From Incurvaria masculella (lineage: Eukaryota > Arthropoda > Insecta > Lepidoptera > Incurvariidae), in NCBI GenBank assembly GCA_946894095.1, contig OX335654.1:16563687-16627686 (forward strand): a stretch of DNA of 64,000 bases, written 5' to 3'. The notes under the pieces are model-generated. The model saw only the letters and a program-made list of their open reading frames with translations, ran no database searches and had not been told where the DNA came from. Each line of letters begins with the position of its first letter. The first letter of the stretch is position 1. Shown here piece by piece: positions 44,481 to 55,754 of the stretch. A program made the translations under genes and the position numbers.

Positions 44481-46107
44481 TGCTCCAGCTTCGTATTATT
44501 TGAATGAAGAAGCTCCTTCGTCCGATAACCCTTGACCTCTACTATCGGGGGCTTTATCTATACGTTATTATTAAGCGAAATGTATCTGTTACTGGAGGCA
44601 TATGTTACTTAACAACAGCTTTAAAATTATTGCAGATTAGAATTTTGGAATGATCGATGTCAGCAATCCTAGCATCAAATACCAATTTGGATTTAGAATT
44701 CGGCCCGGAGATAGAATATGGTACAGCAGGTATTAAAACAGTATTGTTATAGCAACGCATACACCCACGACACAATGCAACGAAATTATTTTCACGTTTT
44801 TAATATTACATTTAAATTGTGTACGAACACTACTCTCCCGGTTAACTCGGACCTAATAAATTAGGGAGCGCAATAAAAACGTTATTACCGACTATCTCAG
44901 ATTGAAATGTTTATGGATATGATTACGATTCGTCCTATCTCAATGATAATTTATAAGTGGGTTCGGTAGTGATAGGTATTATTGTAATAATTTTAAACTT
45001 CCACGGATATGAATTTCGAAAGGAAAATGCCCATTGCCCCATACATTTTGGGCCCCACAAAATGTTAGTGTCCATCTTCCAAACCAGTGTTATAATTTAG
45101 AAAATAATATAACTTTTCGAGTCATAAATTTGGAAGACCAAATTCATTGCCATTTTAAAGTTATTGACAAAATGAGCTTTTGAGGTTATGAAATGAAACA
45201 CCGGAGAGCTCAGCGTAGAAAAAAATTTTCAAATTCAAACGCAATGAACATGGACCGAGCTTAATGTATCTTTGATATTTCATAAGCAACAATCCTTTAT
45301 ATTGGTCCTAGGGATCATTTTGCATACGTTTTTCTCCCTTACCGGACAGAATGGCATGGAGCAGCCTACCCGAACTCGTCTTTTGACAACTGAAGTAGGT
45401 ACTTACTATGCTTTTGTATGTGCGATGTTCTGTTCTTGTCTTATTCATGTTATTAATAGATTACTTTTAATTATTTAACAAGTAACCGGACGTGAAATAT
45501 GGGTATACATTTAGTATAAAATATGTTTAAATAATAAATATAAATTATCGCATATGTGACAATAAATAACACGAATGATTTCTACGGGGCCTGGATTTAG
45601 GCCCTTTAAATGTCATTCATCAGTCCCCCTTCCCATAACTAGGGTGGAGGGGGTGGGCACGGCCAACCACAGAACTAGGGGGGAGTCATGGCCCATACCA
45701 GATCTAGAGGGAAGCCACGACCAAACCCGTTGACTGACAGGGTCGAATTGACCATGATGAATGTCGTGGCCCCTTTACCCTCTTTAAAAGTGCGGGATTT
45801 TGATTTTCCTATCAAGGCCCTAGGTGATCATGTTCCATACAATGGCTTGTTCCTCAGTCAAATTAAGAAATATTTTTCTGATATTTTGCAAATCAAAAAA
45901 ATCAACTGAGAGCTACGTCTGTACGTTTTGGTATTTTGGATACGTTAACTATCCGTGATAAACGCCTATAAAAAAATGAATACAAACACAACAAATCGTA
46001 TATATTGGATATAAGTTAAGTTATCAAAAATATAAAAACCAACAAATGTAGCTCTCAGTTGATTGATTGAATGTGCAAAATATAGACCCCTGAATGGTTA
46101 AGATTTA
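44481..46107. other. Unassigned sequence, about 1.6 kb
   Basis: Short frames (68 and 73 codons at 45272 and 45688) are not recognised. Nothing else. Confidence 0.4.
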
Positions 46108-46562
46108 CAATGGGGAAGAAACAGCTTCACGGCTTATTGTAGATGTCGCATGAGCGACCTCACCTTAAAAACGTCAAAATGTCATTCCGGTCAAGTGTTA
46201 TTTTTGAGTTTTTAGGTGAAATAATTTAGTAAGAATTTAGAGGAAAATAAGAGCTTTTGTTTGTTTTCAAATACATTTTAATGTTATTGACCAGCACAAA
46301 GTATGAAACGAAATGATAGGTTATGTTTTTGTGATATTTTCTTTCTCACGATTTCTTTTGATTAACATAATTTGGAACAATTAATTTTCGGAACAACATC
46401 GAAAAGAGTAGAGAAAATGGAGAATAAGAGAAGATTAAATAAAACATTAAAATGTATTGTGTTTCTTTTTGTATGGCACCTGACAGCTTTGACAGCTCCT
46501 TTAGGTCAGGTCGCCTAGACGCCGCCTATCTTCATAAATAAGCAGTTTTCTTCCCCATTGTC
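46108..46562. mobile_element. Family L element with TGGGGAAGAAA ends
   Basis: AATGGGGAAGAAA at the left and TTTTCTTCCCCATT at the right are inverted. The interior (CATGAGCGACCTCACC, AAGAGCTTTTGT, GACAGCTTTGACAG) matches 53248-54235. Confidence 0.8.
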
Positions 46563-46785
46563 CGTCCGTCCGTCATTCCGCTGTTGTCGAGATATTGACC
46601 CGAGCAGAGCCAGTTTTAAAATCTATTGTGTTTAATTTTTCATGATACCTGACAACTTTTCAGCTCCTCTAGGTCAGGTCGCCTAGAAGCCACCTGTCGT
46701 CACAAATAAGCAGTATTCTTCCCTATTGTCCGTCCGTCATTCCGCTGTTGTTGAGATATTGACCCGAGCAGAGCTGGGCACCTCA
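46448..46785 (+). repeat. ~170 bp tandem duplication
   Basis: The unit TATTGTGTTT...ACCTGACA...GGTCAGGTCGCCTAGA...CTTCCC.ATTGTCCGTCCG...GAGATATTGACCCGAGCAG occurs twice (starting ~46452 and ~46622). The first unit overlaps the right end of family L. Confidence 0.8.
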
Positions 46786-47244
46786 GCTAGTTAGTTATAA
46801 ATTTCTTAATTTTCTCATTCGTAGAGCCCGCAGCAGTGGATTAGCCCTGCATAAGGTCTGTCTTACACCGATTTTAGATAGCAAAGACGTTGAGTAAGTA
46901 GATAATATTTGAAACTTTATTTCATTCATTGACCATTATGCTATCTACGCACTCGAATACCTACGACAGTATTTCAGGCGGGCGGGTATATATTTCAGCT
47001 ATCTGAAAGATAATAGGTTACTAAATTACACTAGGCTAATATAAATCCCGACTTTAGATACCTAGGTGTCATATTTATTGTACACGTTCATTGGGTATTA
47101 TTTTATATATTTATGATTAGTTGTTTTGTTTTATCCTACTTGGATTCAAGTCTGTGGACCCATGCGGGATTTCATTCACTCTTTTTGAGATCGATTAAAA
47201 ACGTATGCCTTCTGTATTTTCCGCATTGAATTTAACGTTGGAAG
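46786..47244. other. Unassigned sequence
   Basis: Nothing recognised. Confidence 0.4.
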
Positions 47245-47420
47245 CGGTTTTTTATGTAACTGGACATTGATGGTTAGGGACATAAGTACTGTCGTATTAG
47301 CCCAACTAACGTCATGGAAACTAGTTGCCATGCCAGGAACTTCATTATATTGTACGGCTGAATTGGACAAGATTACCGCTTTGATCATCGTTCATTCAAT
47401 GCGATAGTAACAAACCAATT
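47245..47420 (-). mobile_element. SINE (family H), 3' part, diverged
   Basis: On the minus strand: TGATCAAAGCGG, GCCGTACAATATAATGAAGTT, TCCTGGCATGGCAA and GGGCTAATACGACAGTA follow the SINE order. Confidence 0.65.
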
Positions 47421-47551
47421 CCCTCCCAGGCATACTGGAAGTTTCTGGAAGTGGCTAATGACAATAAAAAGCATTTTAAAAACAATTACGGCATTTGAAA
47501 ATTGAACTCTTCCTAAGGTTTCATTATGGTTTGTGCAATTGTCATTTGTTA

Positions 47552-47700
47552 TTAGGGTTCCGTAGTCAACAAGAAACCTTTATAGCTTCGCCATGTCCGT
47601 CCGTCTGTCCGACATTAATCTCAGAGACACTTGGTGCTACAAAGCTGCAATTTCATTACAGCTTCGTTATTATGAATATTATTATATATATTACAGCGGT
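47552..47700. mobile_element. Related (GTCY)-bearing repeat, second family
   Basis: TTAGGGTTCCGTAGTCAACAA, then GCCATGTCCGTCCGTCTGTC and TAATCTCAGAGACAC. It shares the AGGGTTCCGTA terminus with family A but the interior differs. Confidence 0.5.
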
Positions 47701-49049
47701 AATTATTTATGAGGCCAATATGTAGTTGCCGCCTTTTTAATAAGGAGGGCAGTATAGATAGTACTTCTAATGCCAACAAAAATAAAAAGGAAAAGTCAAA
47801 TTTAATTCTGTGATTTAATTACGTAATAAATTTAGCATTAAATAATCATATCGTATCATAAACATCAAAAGTATAAGCATATAGTAATAATAAATCCACA
47901 ACAACCAATGTATTTGTCTGTATTTACAGGTAACATTTTTATTTAGGCTCACTAATTCGTTATTAATGCGGTACATACAATGATGGCAATTTTCACATAC
48001 AAACTATGATATCAGTCAAAATCACAACTGTCCTTACAACGTATGAGAGTAATGTTTTTTTTATTAACCGACTTGTTTATAATTAAGATCATGATATGAA
48101 AAATTTTAATACAAACTTGCTGTGAAAAAATATTTCGAATTAAAAAATATTTTACGAACACAAATATTACATAGTAGTTATTGCTTCTGGTGATTACATA
48201 AAAAAAATGTATACATACAAACTGAGCAGCATGTTCATCCATATGTAAATTTTGCCAATTGCCTACAAATGCACTAAGTTGGGAGTATTTTCGCTGTTAC
48301 TATGACATTTCTAACCAGCTCCATCTCCCCTCACTGGCAGAAAGATATAACTAAGCTCGATTCCATATTTTGATTGGGTAGGCATAATGAAAATGTTACA
48401 TTTTAATAATAAATTGAATAATATTATTATAAATAATAAAATATCATTCATTTGTTCCTATTTAATGTATTCTGAAATTTAAATTGCAACGCCACCTGTG
48501 GACTTTTATTTTCCCTATTCAACACAAGTATGACGCTAGCAAACTATCCCTTCCTTTTTAATCCATGCAGCATGTAATAGAGCGAGACCTTTGGAGCAAA
48601 GCATTACTAAGCACATATGTGTAATTTTACCATTCAACCAGATAAATCTTCATGCCCATTATTGTGTTTTGATACGTATAACTTTGGTGAACTTGGCGGT
48701 TCTTGAATTCTGTGCTAAATAAAAATATTCATTTATGGTTCATTTATACTTTCTGGCTTCATATTAGCACAAATTTCAGTTTGTCCAATAATTATACAGT
48801 AGAGCGCCGATCATAGCAACGCTGATTATACGGATTGACCTGATATCCATATCACCTAAAAGATCCGAAAGCACAAATGGTTCTTCTATGAAACACGAAG
48901 AAACTTAAAAAAAATATGCCGCAAACATTTATATGTGTCGCCTCTGCTAAAACCGCTAAAAGACAAGATTCACTATATTTGGGTAAAATGGTCAGCAAAA
49001 TGAATGAAAATGAATGAAACCGAATGATGAAAATGAATGAAAATGAATC
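47701..49049. other. Unassigned sequence, about 1.35 kb
   Basis: AT-rich; short frames only. 48992-49046 is a run of GAATGAAAAT-type units next to the SINE. Confidence 0.4.
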
Positions 49050-49398
49050 GCTCTTCGAAGTTAAGCAACGCTGGGTCTGGTCTGGTATTGGATGGGTGAC
49101 CATTCGACCGTTGAGAGAGGCTGGCCGTGGTTCGGATTCCACGTTAAGCTGTAGGTCCCCTTCCTTACTTACTAGGTGGTAGGGTTTATCCCGCCCGGGT
49201 TGGTACCATCGCATTGGATGAACGATGGTCGAAGCGGCAATGAAAATTGACCGTTTTTTCCATCCAGTTCAATGTAGCCGTGCAATATAAGGAAGGTCCT
49301 GGCATGGCACCTAGTTCCCATGTGGTGTGTTGGGCTAATACCATGACAGAACTTGTGGTATTAGCCATCCATGTCCAGTCACTTAAAAAAAAAAAATT
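49050..49398 (+). mobile_element. SINE (family H) with clear 5S-rRNA-like head
   Basis: 49056-49101 aligns over 46 positions without gaps to the 5S rRNA internal control region: CGAAGTTAAGCAAC (A box) at the left and GGATGGGTGACC (C box) at the right are exact, with mismatches between. The shared SINE body starts at GTGGTTCGGATTCCAC (about 49126), includes GGTCCTGGCATGGCACC, and ends in poly-A at 49385-49397. 5S-headed SINEs (SINE3) are an established class; I infer pol III type 1 promoter origin here. Confidence 0.88.
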
Positions 49399-50238
49399 TA
49401 ATAACACTGTCTATGTAATTTTGCTTTGAACTTTGGCATGTATAAATTAAAAAAAAATATATGTAAGGAATTTCTTTATTTTATCTTTCTAAAAGACCAT
49501 TTAACCGGATTTTCGACTATCTGGATTGCCTATTGATTCAGATAATCGGCGTCCTACTGTATTGGATAGTAAAATATTTTTTGTATTTTTTCAATCACTT
49601 TTACCTCTACTCACTACATAGTGTTGTATGGTGATGTCGACAGATTCTATCAAATACATCCGTCTAATACAATCGGCATTGCTACGCATACCCTAGCCCA
49701 GCTAGGCTTGCCATAACATATAAAGAAAAAAAAACACCTTCCCAATACTTATCCTATTTAAGAACATCTAGATTATACATTTTTTTATGAATAATTTCAA
49801 CATTTAATAAAGAATTATTATTATTATCTAAAGACATGATCGAATTAAAGCTGAAACTGCCGTCTATCATCATAGTTCCAATAACACAATTTGCGTACAT
49901 TAATAAGTGAACAACTCATAAATAGAAACTAATATTATTGAGATTATTGTTTTCATAAGTAATCTAAGGACAAAGACAGACATTAAAAAATTCAAGCCAC
50001 ATTATTTACAGTGTCTCCAGTAGTTGTGGCAAGACAAATATCTTATTGACACAAAACATAGGCTTAAATCTACGGACATGATTTCTCATGCGTTTTCTTT
50101 AATTATTAGGCCGGTTTCACTACTATTCGTTGATTTGTTTACACGTAACTTCAATTGGTTCCATGCATCAGAAAAATTGGCACTTTGAAACGTGTCGCAA
50201 TCGCAAATTATTTTTCTGCAGGAAAATTTGTAAATGTG
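49399..50238. other. Unassigned sequence
   Basis: AT-rich; nothing recognised. Confidence 0.45.
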
Positions 50239-50523
50239 TTTTTAGGGTTCCGCACCCAAAGGGTGAACACTGCTGTCCGTCCGTCCGTCTGTCACAGGGC
50301 TGTATCTCATGAACCATAATTGGTAGGTAGGTGAAATTTTCACAGAGTGTGTATTTATTTGGCCGCTTTAACAACAAATAGGTAAAATTAAAAAAAAAAT
50401 TGAAACCCCCTTTAATTTAAATATTTTACCATACAAAAAAAGAGATTTTGTTTGTGTTAAATCTTGTACGATGGTACGGAACCCTTCGTGTGCGAGTCCA
50501 ATTCACAATTGGCCGGTTTTTTT
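50239..50523 (-). mobile_element. Family A MITE, short microsatellite
   Basis: TTTTTAGGGTTCCGCACCC to ATTGGCCGGTTTTTTT. Tract of about three GTCC units; a block of CCTCCGCTGTCC is partly lost. Confidence 0.9.
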
Positions 50524-50554
50524 AGAACTCATTAAAACTTGCACTGTTAGTGTC

Positions 50555-50645
50555 CAAAACAACAATGGGGACCATGAGCATTCGGAATTTGCGATATGAG
50601 CAACGAATGCCTTGCCGGCTCAACAGGCGCCTTTTTACAACCATT
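50555..50645 (+). repeat. Dispersed repeat, family M
   Basis: GAGCATTCGGAA, ATGAGCAACGAATGCC and CCGGCTCAACAGGCGC correspond in order to 8047-8150. Confidence 0.45.
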
Positions 50646-52064
50646 TTAAATAACCCCAAGCTGTAATATTGCAGAAACATGGTGGAAGGGCTTCCACATT
50701 TCAGTAAAGTTTCGGAGGTAAGTCAGGTAAGATCGACAGTAAAATGAAGAAGTCCCTATATGGCTATAGATCAGTCAACATCTAGTTCCTTACACCCCTT
50801 TGTTTTTGTAGCCGATATGGACAAATTCTGAGACTTGGAACCAATTAAAATTACCCGAACCTTACTTCTAACTTAATTATTGCATATTGGCAGTGGCACT
50901 TAAATCTAAGAGCCACAGTTCACGTTGACAGTATGCTTATGCATATTAAATCTAGATACATTGTAGATTATATATGTTTTAGAAAAAAAAATATGCAGTA
51001 AATAACTGGGAGATTTTTACATATTTTTAGAGAAATAAGCAAACACACATTTATCTTTCAGGTATTACATACCATCTAGTGCAAATAAATTGAGCTTTTC
51101 GATACTAATCTTTTATATAAAAAGATTGACAATATGTTTCTGAAAATATTAAATAGCTTTAGTAACTTAATATACACTATTTTGTTTATATTTGTCAAAA
51201 TTCATAATAAGTTTGTATTATAATAACAATTTGAAGAATTTATTTATAAACAATGAGTAATTACGATGATATGTACATTGTTATTTCTTCCATTTTAGAA
51301 GTTATTGATTCATGTCTAATATCGAAATAAACGCACATATAATTTTTTTTACTACATGCCCATACATAAATATGATAATGAAATAAATCATAAAAAATAT
51401 ATTGATTATCAACACATACATACAATAAACCGTGAAGTAATTAACACACACCACTGCATTTCTTACCTTAAGGGATTTTCGTTTGTGGTTCTTATTCTAT
51501 ATTAAACAGTAGGTTCCCTTCCTTAATTACTAAGTGGTAGGGTTAGGCCCGCATTCATGAATATGTTATAACTCGAAATAAACGTGTTATTACAGTAGTA
51601 AAAAGGGACACCCGTACTTGCACAAAAAAGGTATTAGTTACATTGAAATTTTTAAAAATAAAAATCAATTTCTCTACATATATAAATGTATTTTATTAAA
51701 TTCTTTAGAACGCAATATCAGATGCTCTGCATGACAATAGTATAAAATGTATTTCTTAATCACAATTCATATAGGCAAGTTTCATAAAAAAATAGTCTGG
51801 AACAATGGCATTTTGACCAAAGAAAACATAATCATTATCTCCTTCACACACTATTTTATTAACATAGTACTCATAACACACATCAATTTATACAAATTTA
51901 TATTTGTCTTCCCAAAGTAACAAGACTTGACATTAATTTATTTGTTTGATAAACGTGTAGCCACAATTAAAATAAATGTTTTTGTTTTTTTTCCATGTGC
52001 ATAAATTATTTTAGAGTGATGAAATCCACATAGCATATCAGGAATGAATTTCTTCATTCTTATA
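50646..52064. other. Unassigned AT-rich sequence with SINE trace
   Basis: A short SINE body trace at 51487-51556 (TTTGTGGTTCTTATTC...AAACAGTAGGTTCCCTTCC...GTGGTAGGG). Otherwise AT-rich with no gene. Confidence 0.4.
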
Positions 52065-52330
52065 CAGGGTGTTCAGACAACAATGAAAAAAAACGAACCA
52101 AAAAACTTTAAAAAACTAAAAATAAAAAATCATGTGTAAACCAGGTCTAACGCGTCCAGCCGACACGCAACCGCGTACCTCGCCTCCTTCGCGCCGGCTC
52201 AGGGTACGATTATTTTGGAAAATAAATGAAATTTTAATGCAAATATCTCATAAACTAGCAGAGATAAAGGCATGGGATTTTCACTGTTGGTTTCAATGTC
52301 CATTTAAAATATTTTTCATTGTGGTGTAAA
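52065..52330 (+). mobile_element. Possible element starting TACAGGGTGTTCAG
   Basis: ACAGGGTGTTCAGACAACAA resembles the terminal motif seen on several insect transposons. 52140-52205 is GC-richer. The far end was not located. Confidence 0.3.
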
Positions 52331-52784
52331 CACCTATATATGTAGCTGCACAAAGTCGGCGGAAAAATTAATAAAATAGTTATCTTCATATCTTATTTGT
52401 TTTACCTATGGGCAATGCTTCACAGACTGCACACTCGCATACTTTTATTCAATATCCTAATTCAGTAGGTTTACACATTTTTCCATTTCTGAATTTTTTT
52501 ATCACCGCCGCAAACAAAGGATATGTTCAACACTGAAGTGTATTGTCAAGTTTTGAATTAAAAACTACAATATCAGTCAATCAGTCGCAATCATGGCAAA
52601 CCTTTAATGTTTTATTTTTTTTTATTAACTGGCCAATTTCATAATACCATGACATAACAGCGATGGTATGTCATTAGCATAAGCAAGTGAAGTTATGACT
52701 GAGCAACATACGTCAAGTTATGCAGCTCAAGAAAACAAGTGGGCTTAGATCAAGGACAAGTCAACAAAATATTGAGCAGAGTCT

Positions 52785-52955
52785 AAGGCCTGATTGAATA
52801 AATAAACGTCGAAGTTAATCAATGTTCAAGCACGTCACTTTTAGTGGACCGCACGGAGTTTGCTTTGGTTCCCTTCCACACTGTCCATAAAAAGTCACTT
52901 GTTTAATCACACTTTCTTGAGTTAACATCGATGTACTTTCATGCACTAAAGCCTA
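52785..52955 (+). mobile_element. Family D MITE, diverged
   Basis: AGGCCTGATTGAATAAATAA to CATGCACTAAAGCCTA; internal GTCACTTTTAGTGGACCGCA is conserved. Confidence 0.8.
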
Positions 52956-53846
52956 ATGGAGTCAGTGGCTCTAGCAAACAATTACACAAGACCGAGCAGC
53001 GCCATAAGTGAAAACGTTGCTCAATCGAGAGTCTCAAAAGAAGACTGAGCAGTGTAGCAAATGAATACACAGCTCTGGAGAGAAACAATAAGTAGTGTTA
53101 CAAGTAAAGATGCGGCCTAAGCAGAAATGAAAACAATACCGAACAACGTCACAAGTGAGCACATGGCTCGATCAAAAGTCAACACAACTGAACGCCATCG
53201 CAAGTATGTGACTCCAGCGATAGTCAAAACAAGACCGATCAGCATAGCAATGGGGAAGAAATCTGAAAGCTTATTGTATATGCCACATGAGCGACCTCAC
53301 CTAGGAAATGTCAAAACTGTAATTCCTGTCAAGGTTTATTTACAAGTTTTTAGATGCAAGATGTACTCCATGATTTAGTTAGAATAAGGTTTAGCGGAAT
53401 ATAAGAGCTTTTGTCTGTCTTGCAATAATATTTAAGGTAAAAGATGTTATTGTGATATTTTCTTTCCTATGACTTCATTTGATTAGCATAATTTGAAGGA
53501 AATAATTAATTTGAGTTACAGCGACATCTACATTTGAAGCAATGTGTTCAGATTTTTTAAAATAATCTAAAATAAGTATTGGTCGTGACATTCGTCGGAA
53601 GCAGGACATTAGGACAGGATTATATTCCAATCGACACAATGCTTCCCCTATCTTCCGCTTGATGGCGCTGATGATGTTTTTGCGTATTAATCCTACGCTA
53701 ATTTTGACTACAATGATTCAGATATCAATCTTATTGCTGTCGTCACCAAAGTCGATTTTAGTATAAGAGTCAGCCCCGATTGAACTTGATAATTTTATGT
53801 ATTTAATGGATACGACATTACCGTTATCTCATTAATTTTAATTAAT

Positions 53847-54035
53847 CTCCCGGTTATGACGTACGGATGTGAAACGTGGACTCTGACGGTCGCTGTTGTC
53901 CAAAGGTTGAAAGTTGCCCAGCGAGCAATGGAGCGAGCCATGCTGGGAATATCGCTATGGGATATAATGCGCAATGAGGCAATTTGCCGACGTACCAAAG
54001 TAGTCGATATTGGACACCGGGTGGCAATCCATTAA
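53847..54035 (+). pseudogene. RTE-type LINE reverse-transcriptase C-terminal fragment
   Basis: A 62-codon frame reads LPVMTYGCETWTLTVAVVQR and continues with AQRAMERAMLGISLWD and RRTKVVDIGHRVA before a stop at 54033-54035. The LPV(M/L)TYG.ETW and AQRAMERAMLG.SL.D blocks are characteristic of the thumb/C-terminal part of RTE-clade and related non-LTR polymerases (family knowledge). The catalytic palm (YXDD), the endonuclease and the rest are missing, and the normal downstream KWQWAGH-type segment is cut, so the fragment is dead. It sits inside the family L element. Confidence 0.88.
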
Positions 54036-54137
54036 ATATATAGAATAATGAAAGAAATAATTTTCAGAATAATAACGAGACAGTTCAGTTATTTGAATTA
54101 CGTAGGTTGAGTAAAAACAATTTGAAATAAATTCTGT

Positions 54138-54143
54138 TTTATT
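54138..54143 (-). terminator. Nearest AATAAA downstream of the TBC gene
   Basis: TTTATT on the plus strand gives AATAAA on the minus strand ~570 bases after the stop codon, inside the family L insertion. It is the closest canonical signal I see; its use is inference. Confidence 0.25.
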
Positions 54144-54713
54144 TGGTATGGTTTCTGACAGCTTTGACAGACCTGTTCGGTGTCCGCTTAGACATCACCG
54201 GTCGTGATAAATAAGCAGTTTTCTTCCCCATTGACAATATTACTTAAGCAAGAGCAAACACAATACCGATTAGCGTGGCAAGCGCACAGCTCAAGCCAAA
54301 GTCTACACAAGATCGTGCGGCGTCGCAAGTACGTGGCTAAAGCCCTCATTCTAGAGTCAACAGAAGACCGAGTGGCGGCGCAGGTATGTGGCTCATGTCA
54401 GAATTAACACAAGATCGAGCGGCAGCGCACACACGCGGCTCATGCCAGAGTTTACACGAGACCGTGCAGCGGCTCAAACACAATTCAACTCAAGACCGAG
54501 CGTCGTCGCAAGTACAAACCTCAAGCCAGATTCAAGACAAGCCCGATCAGCATCGCGACTAAGCGGCTCAAGCACAAGTCAACTCAAGACCGAGCATCGT
54601 CGCAAGTACTTAGTTCAAGGCAGATTCAAGACAAGACCAATCAGCATCGCGAGTATGCGGCTCAAGCCAGAGTCAACACAAGAGCGAGTGGTGTGCCACG
54701 TCGGCACGAGCGA

Positions 54714-54922
54714 TCATAACCCCCCGCCCTCCTCCAGCACGTGCTCCCCCTCGCCGCTCTCGGCGAGCTGCTCGAAGCCGCGCCCGTCCACGCTCATGGA
54801 GACGGCGGCGATGCTGCGGAACAGCGCGTCCGGGCAGAGCTCCTCGGGCAGCTTGGTGAGGAACTGTGCCGCCGAGATGAAGTCCATCTCCTTTAGCGTA
54901 TCCTCGTACATGTGCAGGACAC
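54714..54922 (-). CDS. TBC1D12/14: TBC1D12/14-like Rab GAP, last exon
   Basis: Acceptor CCGCAG|GT at 54923; the first two bases complete the Gly of 'SALG'. Encodes VLHMYEDTLKEMDFISAAQF, then LTKLPEELCPDALFRSIAAV, then a short Glu/Gly-rich tail ending EEGGGL and TGA at 54716-54714. This is the helical region after the TBC core and the family's usual C-terminal end, with only a short tail beyond the conserved SIAA helix. The minisatellite array starts immediately downstream. Confidence 0.92.
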
Positions 54923-55136
54923 CTGCGGAAGGGAGAAAAACGTTACTGGTCCAAACCACAAAATTAATAATGCCTATCGTCTGGCTTGAGTACCGCCAGC
55001 CTGTCGCCGTCTTACCGTTACTGGCGGCAACCCGTAACGTCAACCCTGGTAGGGTCAAGGACGCTTGGTTTGAAACCATGTATAAACAGGAAGGAGACAT
55101 GCCACGTAATGCGCCTACTATGAGACCCGCTGTCTC

Positions 55137-55380
55137 CAGTCTTCAAAACTACAAACCCAACTTAAACGCACATGCCACATACATACATAATCGCAGAGGT
55201 ATTATATATAGGGTTTGTGTGGGTGGGAACTGACTTTACGAATGCATTTTTAGAGCATATTCGCGCACAGTAACGATGTTTTGACTGTGTGGCATACGAC
55301 GCGCCGCCGGATACCCGGTCACTTTGACCATACTGCGGATACTTGATATCAGCCGCATGCCAATTCTTCTTCCTTTCTCT
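55137..55380 (+). repeat. Dispersed repeat, family K (in TBC intron)
   Basis: Matches 41455-41715 in ordered blocks (AAACTACAAACCCAACTTAA, GGGAACTGACTT, GAGCATATTCGCGCACAGTA, ACGACGCGC). Lies antisense within the last intron. Confidence 0.65.
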
Positions 55381-55396
55381 TCAGTGGTTGGAACCA

Positions 55397-55502
55397 TGGC
55401 ATTGGAAACCGTCCATGTTTCCCATCCAGTTCAATATGGCTGTCATCATAAAGGGAAGGACCTGGCTTGGCACCCAATTCCTTCGGAAATTCAAGGTGTT
55501 GC
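55397..55502 (+). mobile_element. SINE (family H) fragment next to an exon
   Basis: CCGTCCATGTTTCCCATCCAG ... GGACCTGGCTTGGCACCCAA ... TTCCTTCGGAA. It ends about five bases from the donor of exon 55508-55700, so it must be part of intronic sequence very near the splice site. Confidence 0.8.
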
Positions 55503-55507
55503 CGTAC

Positions 55508-55700
55508 CGAGAGCGCTCCGGAAGAGGAAGGTGTCGCCGTCCCGCAGGAACACGTCCCACACGCGACACGCGGCGTCCAGCGGCATGGCCTTGGCGAACG
55601 CCGTGTACAGCCACTCGAGCAGGTACAGCTCGGGCGCGATCCGACCCGCGAGCGACTGCAGGTTGTGGTTGAGCAGAGCGGTGTAAGCGTTCCATAACCT
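55508..55700 (-). CDS. TBC1D12/14: TBC1D12/14-like Rab GAP, C-terminal half of TBC domain
   Basis: Acceptor TTTATAG|AGG at 55701 and donor CTCG|GTACGG at 55507. Encodes RLWNAYTALLNHNLQSLAGR, then IAPELYLLEWLYTAFAKAMP, then LDAACRVWDVFLRDGDTFLF and RSALG. The (E/D)W...F....P....RVWD.F...G....F pattern is the conserved late TBC motif series. The loop before IAPELY seems about five residues shorter than in vertebrate TBC1D12/14 as I remember them. Length 193 bp, entering in phase 0 and leaving in phase 1, matching its neighbours. Confidence 0.94.
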
Positions 55701-55754
55701 CTATAAACAATAATTTACAATACATTCATTATCAAGGTTTGATTTGTTTTGTCT

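Larger units (their letters stand above)
53248..54235. mobile_element. Family L element with nested RTE fragment
   Basis: AATGGGGAAGAAA at 53249 and TTTTCTTCCCCATT ending at 54234 match 46108-46562. Roughly 53500-54050 is extra relative to that copy and contains the reverse-transcriptase remnant. The minisatellite resumes on both sides. Confidence 0.78.
52680..54713 (+). repeat. Degenerate ~48 bp minisatellite, interrupted by MITEs
   Basis: Units of the type GGCTCAAGCCAGAGTCAACA + CAAGACCGAGCGGC.TCGCAAGTAC recur from ~52960 to 53247 and 54236 to 54713, with weaker ones from 52680. Family D (52785-52955) and family L (53248-54235) elements interrupt the array. The array stops beside the TBC stop codon at 54714. 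A 281-codon plus-strand frame (54388-55233) is a by-product of the repeat plus antisense of the exon. Confidence 0.8.

Noticed and set aside
49056..49101. Possible 5S rRNA gene.
   Set aside because: Only the internal promoter part is present, and it is followed by a SINE body rather than the 5S 3' end.
54388..55233. 281-codon plus-strand open frame.
   Set aside because: It is made of minisatellite units plus the antisense of the last TBC exon and intron; the minus-strand reading has homology and splice sites.
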